From Pseudomonadota bacterium (lineage in GTDB: Bacteria > Pseudomonadota > Alphaproteobacteria > Acetobacterales > Acetobacteraceae), in NCBI GenBank assembly GCA_018240405.1, contig JAFEFW010000616.1:1-64000 (forward strand): DNA of 64,000 nt. Reading direction: 5' to 3'. Each line of letters begins with the position of its first letter. The first letter of the stretch is position 1. A program made the position numbers and the translations under genes. The notes beneath the pieces are model-generated. The model did no database searches. It was given only the letters and a program-made list of their open reading frames with translations, and was not told the DNA's origin. Positions 58,326 to 64,000 of the stretch are shown piece after piece.

Positions 58326-59596
58326 GCACTGACGTCGATGTGGTGGTCGCCGGCGGCGGCGTCGCCGGCAGCACCGCCGCCGCGGCTTTGGCTGCTCTGG
58401 GCTGGTCGGTGCTGATCGTGGAGCCGGGACAGCATCCGGAGCGCCGGCTGGCCGGGGAATTGATCCACCCGGCCGGCGTCGCAGGACTGGAAACGCTCGG
58501 CTTGCTGGGCAGCGACTTCCAGGCCGCCGTACGGTTGCATGGCTTCACCGTTTTTCCGACAGCGTGCGAAACAGGCTGCATAGACCTGCCCTATCTGTCC
58601 GGGGCAGACCGGCCCGGTGTCGCTCTGTCGATGGACCATTCTGCGATCGGCAAGGCCTTACTGGGCGCCACGCTAGCCCACCCCCGGGTAACGCTTGCGC
58701 AAGGCTGGCGCGTCGGCGGCCTAAATGCACCCGATGATGCGCCGATCGTCACGCTACGCCGGAATGCAGTGACTGAGACCGTCACCTGCCGGCTTGTCGT
58801 CGCCGCGGATGGCGCAGCGTCAGCGGTTCGCGGTTATGCCGGGCTGCATCACCGGCGGATCCGCAACGCCGTTCTCACCGGCTACCGGGTCCCAGCCGAG
58901 GCGCTGCCGCGCCCAGGCCGTGGACATGTTTTTACCGCCTGCGCCGGCCCCGTCCTGGCATACGCCATCAGCGGCGAGGACGCACGGGTGCTGTTCAACC
59001 GCCGGCTCGACGGGACCGTACGGGAGCCGCACGCGCCGCCGACGCTCGATGCACTGCCACCTGTCCTGCGGGAGACGGTTGCGCGCGCGATCACAGCCCA
59101 ATCAGGCCTGCGCTTCGTCAGCAGCGACGTCAGGGTCAGCGGCATAAGTCGCGGTCGCGTCGTCCTGGTCGGCGATGCCGGCGGGAGCTGCCACCCGATC
59201 AGTGCCAGCGGCATGACGATGGGGATCACGGACGCGGTTCACCTTGGCCAGGCTATTGCCGGATGCGGTGGAGATATCGCGCAGGCCCTTACGATGTACG
59301 GCCGGGAACGCCGGTCCCGTCAGCGGGCGCGCGTGCTGCTGGCCGCGATGCTGCATGAGGTGCTGAGTGGTGACGCCACCACCATGGGGAGCATGCGAAG
59401 CGCTATGCATCGCTATTGGTTGGGCAGCGACCGGGCGCGCGCCGCCTCAATGGCACTGCTTGGGATGGATGATCTGCGGGTCGGCACCATCCTGCGTGAA
59501 TTCGTCCACGTCGGGCTCGCAGGATCACTCAGTGCATTCGCCCGGTTTTCGCTGCCAATGATGCGGCATGTCGTTGGCACGATGCGGGTGCAATAG
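58322..59596 (+). CDS. FAD monooxygenase, squalene epoxidase-like
   Basis: A 424-residue class A flavoprotein monooxygenase. FAD motif VVAGGGVAGSTAA near residue 8. The block RRLAGELIHPAGVAGLETLGL (41 onward) matches the GEL-QPGG---L-LGL signature of squalene monooxygenases, and GDAGGSCHPISASGMTMGITDAV (284 onward) matches their GDA-N-RHPLTGGGMTVAL block, with differences (Cys/Ser for Met/Arg, Ser-Ala-Ser for TGG). It most likely makes the 2,3-oxidosqualene used by the cyclase encoded three genes upstream. A role as another lipid oxygenase is possible because the match is not exact. No N-terminal membrane helix is evident; the C-terminal helices may attach to membrane. Confidence 0.8.
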   Translation: MSTDVDVVVAGGGVAGSTAAAALAALGWSVLIVEPGQHPERRLAGELIHPAGVAGLETLGLLGSDFQAAVRLHGFTVFPTACETGCIDLPYLSGADRPGVALSMDHSAIGKALLGATLAHPRVTLAQGWRVGGLNAPDDAPIVTLRRNAVTETVTCRLVVAADGAASAVRGYAGLHHRRIRNAVLTGYRVPAEALPRPGRGHVFTACAGPVLAYAISGEDARVLFNRRLDGTVREPHAPPTLDALPPVLRETVARAITAQSGLRFVSSDVRVSGISRGRVVLVGDAGGSCHPISASGMTMGITDAVHLGQAIAGCGGDIAQALTMYGRERRSRQRARVLLAAMLHEVLSGDATTMGSMRSAMHRYWLGSDRARAASMALLGMDDLRVGTILREFVHVGLAGSLSAFARFSLPMMRHVVGTMRVQ

Positions 59597-59599
59597 GCC

Positions 59600-60916
59600 A
59601 TGGGAATGCCCCTGATGCAGCCTCGCTTCGATGTCGTGATCGCCGGCGCCGGCCCCGGCGGCGCGACTTGCGCCTGGTATCTTGCACGCGCGGGCCTGCG
59701 CGTGGCCCTCCTCGACCGGCATACGTTTCCGCGCGACAAGGTTTGCGGCGATGCGATCTGCAGCCGCGCGCAGATGCATCTTTCCCGCATGGGCGTATTG
59801 CAAGAGATCATGGCCAATGATGAGGGGCATCCGGCTGCCATCGGCGGCATGGTGAGCCCCGGCGGCGTGGTTGCCATCGGTGATTCCAGCGGGCACATCG
59901 CCTCGTCACCGGTCATCGCGATCCGCCGGATCGACATGGACCACCGGATCGTGGTGGCAGCGCAAACCGCCGGCGCGACATTGCTGGAACGCTTCGACGT
60001 CGCCGACGCAACGCTGGACCGGACGGCGGGCACATGGACGGTCCTGTCGGCGGCGGGTGCGACGGTGCAGGGCCGCGTCCTGGTCGCGGCCGACGGCGCG
60101 AACTCGCGGCTCGCCCGGCGCCTCGGCGTCGTTGACGGCCCGGCCGAGGCGGTCTGCAGCCGCGCCTATATCGCCGCGCCAAGCACATCATTTGGCTGTG
60201 ATGGCGTGGCGTTCTACCGCCGCGACCTGCTGCCCGGCTACTGTGCCTTGTTCCGGGAGTCGCGTGAGGAGCTGAACTTCTGCCTCTACATCATTCCGGG
60301 CGGCGGCGCCGGCACGGGGGATCTTCGTGCGATGCACGAGTCGGTGCTGCGGGACGATCCGTTTGTCAGCCGTGCGGTGGGTCCACGCGCCGAAATTGGC
60401 GCCATGAAGGGTGCGCCCCTGCGGTTGGGTGGCATCCAGCGCAGCTATGCCGACCATCTGATTGTGCTGGGCGACGCTGCGGGCCAGATCGACCCGCTGA
60501 CCGGTGAGGGCATCCAGTACGCCATGGATGCCGCGGAAATCGCCGCCGAGACGCTGCAGTCCCTGCTTCCCCCGGGCCGGCTGACCGAGGCCGATCTGAG
60601 CGTGTACCATGCCCGCTGGTATCGCGCTTTCGGTCGGGATTTCGCCTGGAGCGCCCGAATCGCCGCGTTGTGCGCCCGCCACCCTGGACTGCTCGACACC
60701 GGTGCGCGAGCGCTGCGAGATCATGGCGCACCGCTGCTGGGGCAGTGGGCGGAGGTGATGACGGGCGCACGACCGAAGACGCATTTCCTGCGCCCAGCCA
60801 TCGTCATGCCGATGCTGCAGTCCCTGCTGCGGCACACGTTCCGGCTGCGTGGCGAACCGCCGGCCGGGCCATCGCAGGAGCCGGACGCGACGGCCATCCT
60901 GCGTCGCGCAGCCTGA
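59600..60916 (+). CDS. Geranylgeranyl reductase-family flavoprotein
   Basis: A 438-residue FAD enzyme. It has the Rossmann motif FDVVIAGAGPGGATCAWYLAR (10 onward), RDKVCGD (46-51), which is the typical Cys motif of geranylgeranyl reductases, a GRVLVAADGANSRLARRLG block, and GDAAGQIDPLTGEGIQYAM (291 onward). The family saturates isoprenoid double bonds using FADH2 and is also close to some halogenases and hydroxylases. In this operon it could reduce a sterol side-chain or nuclear double bond, which is inference. Starts three bases after the previous stop; ATG at 59606 is an alternative start. Confidence 0.82.
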   Translation: MGMPLMQPRFDVVIAGAGPGGATCAWYLARAGLRVALLDRHTFPRDKVCGDAICSRAQMHLSRMGVLQEIMANDEGHPAAIGGMVSPGGVVAIGDSSGHIASSPVIAIRRIDMDHRIVVAAQTAGATLLERFDVADATLDRTAGTWTVLSAAGATVQGRVLVAADGANSRLARRLGVVDGPAEAVCSRAYIAAPSTSFGCDGVAFYRRDLLPGYCALFRESREELNFCLYIIPGGGAGTGDLRAMHESVLRDDPFVSRAVGPRAEIGAMKGAPLRLGGIQRSYADHLIVLGDAAGQIDPLTGEGIQYAMDAAEIAAETLQSLLPPGRLTEADLSVYHARWYRAFGRDFAWSARIAALCARHPGLLDTGARALRDHGAPLLGQWAEVMTGARPKTHFLRPAIVMPMLQSLLRHTFRLRGEPPAGPSQEPDATAILRRAA

Positions 60917-60924
60917 AGGCGGCC

Positions 60925-62370
60925 ATGGCGGCGTCGGCAACGCTTGGTCTGCTGCAGCTTACAAGCGAGGCCGTGGCGAACGCTGTCCAGGATCGGATTT
61001 CCATCGTCGGCAAGTGCCTGCCGCCGTCGCCGCCGATCCGCCATCGTTGGCTGGGGCACCTGCACGACATCCGCACCGAGGGATTCGTTGCGTTTCATGC
61101 TCGCTGCGTGCGGGAATACGGACCGCTGGTGCTGCTGCGGTTCGGCCCGCCCGCGCTTGGCCGGCGCTTTCTGCTGGTGGCCGACCCTGATGTCGCTTGG
61201 CAGACACTGACGCAGGATCTGCAGCGCAACTTTCCCATCGGTACGGGACCTCGGCTCGCCTTTGGCGATGACGCCGTGTTCTGCACCGCGGCCGCCGATC
61301 CGGTCCACGAACGGCGGCGTGCCCTTATTCGGCGCCACGTGACGCCAGACATGCTGCGCCGCCATGTGGCACAGATGGATGCAGTGTGGGGACCGGCGGT
61401 GGAGACACTCGTCTCGATCCCGGCCGGCTGTGGCTCAATCGAGCGCTTCAACATCAATCCGGCCATATTGTTTGCCACACAAGAGGCGGCCATCCGCTGC
61501 TGGATGAGCGTGTCGCCGGGTCCCAACGAGGTGCTGTCGACGCTGGAGCGTTATTTCGACACCGGCAATCTGCTGAGCGAAATTCTTTTCAACACCTGGT
61601 TCTTTCTGCATGCGAAGCGGCGGGTCGGGGCGCTTCGCACGGCCTATGCGCCGCTCCTGGCACGAGCACTGGACATGCTGGCGGACGGCGACGATGCAGC
61701 GCCGTTTATTGCCAGTTCGCTGCGGGAACTGGGTTGGGATACCGCCAGGGCGCGGGACGACGCTGCCTACCGGGCCGCTTTATTGGCGGACCTGCCGATC
61801 TATCAGCATCTGTTCACCGTGATGCTGCCGTCGATGGGCTCTACAGGAGGAACGATCCTGTTCCTCTTGCGCCAACTCGCGGCTGACGTCTCCCTGCAGG
61901 ATGATCTCCGGCGTGAACTGGCAGCCTGCGACCTGGCCATGGACCCTTGCCCACCACCGCTCACCGGGCAGGCGATTCGCGAGTGTCTGCGGCTGTACCC
62001 GCAGGCTGCCGGCATTACCCGTTACCTGACGACCGCACGCACCTATGGCGGGTACTTCGTGCCGAAAGGCTCCTACACCTTCACGCACCTGCACACGCTG
62101 CATCGGCATGCCTGCCGCCACGCGGAGCCGGATCGATTCAATTCCGCCAGGGAGGCCGGGCCGCCTGGAAGCTGGGCCGGCTTCTCCATCGGGCCGCTGT
62201 CCTGCACCGGCCGCAGTTTTGCCGAGTTGCATATCGCAGTGGCGCTGAAGGCCATACTGACACGCTATCGCCTCACCGGCGCAGAGCCGGATCCGGACGC
62301 CCATAATGATTATCAGGGATCGGTGACGTTGCAGCCGCAACCGTTTTCCATCGGGTTCACGTTGCCATGA
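60925..62370 (+). CDS. Cytochrome P450
   Basis: A 481-residue P450. The K-helix ECLR (Glu353, Arg356), the PDRF meander, and the haem-binding loop FSIGPLSCTG with Cys427 are present. The I-helix reads LPSMGSTGGT (302-310), lacking the usual acidic residue of the AG(D/E)T oxygen-activation motif. It does not show the CYP51 hallmark GQ-T(S/T), so C-14 demethylation cannot be assumed. No membrane anchor is visible. Electron-transfer partners are not in the operon. It starts eight bases after the flavoprotein stop and overlaps the next gene by ATGA. Likely oxidises the sterol skeleton or the ACP-bound acyl group. Confidence 0.88.
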   Translation: MAASATLGLLQLTSEAVANAVQDRISIVGKCLPPSPPIRHRWLGHLHDIRTEGFVAFHARCVREYGPLVLLRFGPPALGRRFLLVADPDVAWQTLTQDLQRNFPIGTGPRLAFGDDAVFCTAAADPVHERRRALIRRHVTPDMLRRHVAQMDAVWGPAVETLVSIPAGCGSIERFNINPAILFATQEAAIRCWMSVSPGPNEVLSTLERYFDTGNLLSEILFNTWFFLHAKRRVGALRTAYAPLLARALDMLADGDDAAPFIASSLRELGWDTARARDDAAYRAALLADLPIYQHLFTVMLPSMGSTGGTILFLLRQLAADVSLQDDLRRELAACDLAMDPCPPPLTGQAIRECLRLYPQAAGITRYLTTARTYGGYFVPKGSYTFTHLHTLHRHACRHAEPDRFNSAREAGPPGSWAGFSIGPLSCTGRSFAELHIAVALKAILTRYRLTGAEPDPDAHNDYQGSVTLQPQPFSIGFTLP

Positions 62371-63401
62371 CGGTCGTCCTGCTGGTTGACGGCACGCGGG
62401 TATTGGCGGAGCGGAGTGAGGCACCGTTCGTCCGGTTCAACATCAACCTGCCGGCCCTGGAAATCCGCCTGATCTCCGGTTTTGCGGCTCCGGCCGACCT
62501 GACCTCCTCCGGCGATACGCGCCGCCTTGGGGTCCTGTTGCGTGGCGCCCGGTGGATCCGCGGCGAAGAGGTCTTTGACGTCCCGCTGGATTCGCCCGGT
62601 TTCGTCGACGGCTTCCACCCTGTGGAAAATCACGGAAATGGGTCAGTGCGATGGACCTCCGGCGATGCGGGACTGCCGCCGCAGGCCATACCAGCCTGGA
62701 GTGGTCCTGTTGTCCTTGAATTGAACATCAAGGAATGGGACGGCAGTTCGCTGAATACGATGCAGAGCCCGGAGGCTTCGCTCCTGAGCCGTTTCGAAAG
62801 TCTGGGCGAAGACTGCGACTTCAGCCTGACGCAACGTCAATACCTCGTTGAGCCGCCGCTATCGCTGTATCGCTGGGGCGGCGCGCCTGTCGGCGACCTG
62901 ATTCGCGGTCTGCTATGCCGCTTTGACGGACTCGGCGACCCTGAAACGACCGAACTGATCTGGTTTCATGAACAGTACTTCCTGCGCACGCCGTTTGTGT
63001 CGATGCACACCGGATGCGTGAAGGAACAGGACGATGCCGGCCGCCAGGAACTGCTTGAGGTCGGGCGGTCCACCTTGCGAATCCTGCGGCGGAAACTATT
63101 GAAGGATATTTCCAGGGGCGATCGGATATTCGTGTTCAAGAGCTTGTCCGGAACAATCGATCAAACTCAGATGTTGGCCCTGCATGGCGCACTCCGCGAA
63201 CTTGGCCCGTCAGCGCTGCTGTGCGTGCAGCGGACGGATGATCCACACCGTGCCGGGACGGCGGAACGCATTGCTCCCGGGCTTTATGGCGGGTACCTGG
63301 ACCGGTTCCTGTCCTCGACCGACTCGCGCGAGGTGCGGCTTGCCATATCGGCCGGCTGGCTCGCCGTGTGTGCCGCCACACTCGCGCTGCACACCGAATG
63401 A
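62367..63401 (+). CDS. Protein of unknown function with FESLGE-C motif
   Basis: A 344-residue protein not assigned to a characterised family. Residues 1-125 are beta-rich, with VRWTSGDAGLP and VVLELNI, resembling small beta domains in Acetobacteraceae surface proteins. From residue 143, FESLGEDCDFSLTQR...LYRWGG resembles an uncharacterised group (FESLGxNCEFGxVQR...LRW) found in alphaproteobacterial glycan loci, distantly like the DUF1796 papain-like proteins; Cys150 is the candidate nucleophile. Flanking overlaps (ATGA on both sides) tie it firmly to the P450 and ACP genes. A transferase or hydrolase acting on the carrier-bound acyl chain is one possibility; no function can be assigned. Confidence 0.75.
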   Translation: MTVVLLVDGTRVLAERSEAPFVRFNINLPALEIRLISGFAAPADLTSSGDTRRLGVLLRGARWIRGEEVFDVPLDSPGFVDGFHPVENHGNGSVRWTSGDAGLPPQAIPAWSGPVVLELNIKEWDGSSLNTMQSPEASLLSRFESLGEDCDFSLTQRQYLVEPPLSLYRWGGAPVGDLIRGLLCRFDGLGDPETTELIWFHEQYFLRTPFVSMHTGCVKEQDDAGRQELLEVGRSTLRILRRKLLKDISRGDRIFVFKSLSGTIDQTQMLALHGALRELGPSALLCVQRTDDPHRAGTAERIAPGLYGGYLDRFLSSTDSREVRLAISAGWLAVCAATLALHTE

Positions 63402-63667
63402 GCGGAGAGAGCCGCGCTGTGCCACAGGATCCTGAGCCATACGGTGCCCTTGAGGCCGTTGCCGCAACGGTACGGCGGCTGTGCAAGTCGCCGAACCTGG
63501 TCGTAACGCCGGAAACGAGGCTGGCTGACTTGCCGGGCTTGGACAGCTTGCGCGCATTGCACCTTGTGGCAACGCTGGAGGATCAGTTCGGTGTTGAAAT
63601 CGACGTGGCGGCTCTTGGTGAGCTTCGACGTGTCAGCGACATTCTCCACTGGCTTGAAAAGCGGTAA
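63398..63667 (+). CDS. Stand-alone acyl carrier protein
   Basis: An 89-residue carrier protein. The phosphopantetheine site is Ser50 in LPGLDSLRALHLV, followed by EDQFGVEIDV and a final helix, the normal ACP/PCP four-helix pattern. It starts by ATGA overlap with the preceding gene and ends the operon. It lacks the acidic richness of fatty-acid ACP and is closer to carriers used with discrete adenylation enzymes. The adenylation enzyme at the other end of the operon is the obvious partner. A bound acyl group could be esterified to a sterol hydroxyl, but no acyltransferase of known type is present. Confidence 0.9.
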   Translation: MSGESRAVPQDPEPYGALEAVAATVRRLCKSPNLVVTPETRLADLPGLDSLRALHLVATLEDQFGVEIDVAALGELRRVSDILHWLEKR

Positions 63668-63829
63668 GGCAACAGAGGGCGAGACCCGATCTGCCAAAAT
63701 TGCGCGCAGCAGCACCAGTGCTGCACGTGGACTGGGGGCGTCGGGCGTATGTGCGGCGGCAAGCGCAACTGCCATCAGGGCAAGGCCGGCCAGTGAAGGT
63801 TCAGCAAACTATCGCACCATCCCCATAAG

Positions 63830-64000
63830 TCACCGGCGCACCGGCGTCACCGGCACGTCGGTCAGATTGATCCGGAATTGCGGAAGCACATCCTTGAACG
63901 AGCCGGTGAGGGTTTCGTAGTACGCCGGATTTGCAGCGAGCGGGAACCGCCAGGCCCGGACCGGCGCACCGGTAGGCCCGTACTGCACGAACAACTCAGC
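63830..64000 (-). CDS. C-terminal end of an unidentified protein (partial)
   Basis: A minus-strand frame runs without stop from the window edge to a TGA at 63830-63832 and encodes 56 residues ending FKDVLPQFRINLTDVPVTPVRR. Sequence such as LFVQYGPTGAPVRAWRFPL has a protein-like pattern. No family is recognised. It converges on the ACP gene, and thus marks the end of the operon. The 162-base gap 63668-63829 shows no clear terminator. Confidence 0.45.
   Translation of the reverse strand, partial: AELFVQYGPTGAPVRAWRFPLAANPAYYETLTGSFKDVLPQFRINLTDVPVTPVRR

Overview
The window reads as chromosome of a GC-rich alphaproteobacterium, most likely Rhodospirillales/Acetobacteraceae. This is an inference from very high GC in coding DNA, a DUF2852 protein, a membrane-bound ferritin (MbfA), a glycine-riboswitch gcvTHP operon and an unusually large 2-oxoacid oxidoreductase. 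No rRNA, tRNA, CRISPR array or intact insertion sequence was seen.

Positions 1-12200 hold unlinked metabolic genes: a truncated uracil-DNA glycosylase-family gene, a citrate synthase-family gene, an ETHE1-type persulfide dioxygenase/rhodanese fusion, an epoxide hydrolase, two luciferase-like monooxygenases, a lactonase-like MBL protein, OsmC, a small-molecule kinase, a glutaredoxin-DinB fusion with an in-frame TGA at its redox Cys position (selenocysteine candidate), a solute-binding protein and a GST. Positions 12398-17087 are the glycine riboswitch and gcvT-gcvH-gcvP. Positions 17182-31686 hold mbfA with a possible Fur box, a thiolase-like/DUF35 pair, an amidase, a flavin monooxygenase-like gene, a binding-protein plus GGDEF-EAL signalling pair, a TPR protein, a dihaem cytochrome c and a lone nrdA. 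Positions 32016-40337 form a glycan block of three GT9 and two GT2-type proteins. queG follows. Positions 41710-49553 are a two-gene operon, a 1666-residue pyruvate:ferredoxin oxidoreductase-like protein and a 948-residue NfnAB-like fusion, with a perfect FNR-type box upstream.

The outstanding region is 50109-63667: twelve co-directional genes, eight of eleven junctions overlapping, that read as a complete sterol/triterpenoid operon. In order: NRPS-like adenylation enzyme, Rieske oxygenase (SdmA-like), 3beta-HSD/decarboxylase-like SDR (SdmB-like), sterol C-24 methyltransferase, oxidosqualene cyclase, two tandem Coq4-like proteins, a squalene epoxidase-like flavoprotein, a geranylgeranyl reductase-like flavoprotein, a cytochrome P450, a protein of unknown function, and a free acyl carrier protein. 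The expected flow is squalene to 2,3-oxidosqualene to a tetracyclic or pentacyclic alcohol, followed by side-chain methylation, C-4 oxidation/decarboxylation, P450 oxidation and double-bond reduction. The adenylation/ACP pair and the two Coq4-like proteins have no place in known sterol pathways and suggest an acyl-conjugated or otherwise novel steroid. A relic of a transposase C-terminus lies just upstream, consistent with acquisition by transfer.
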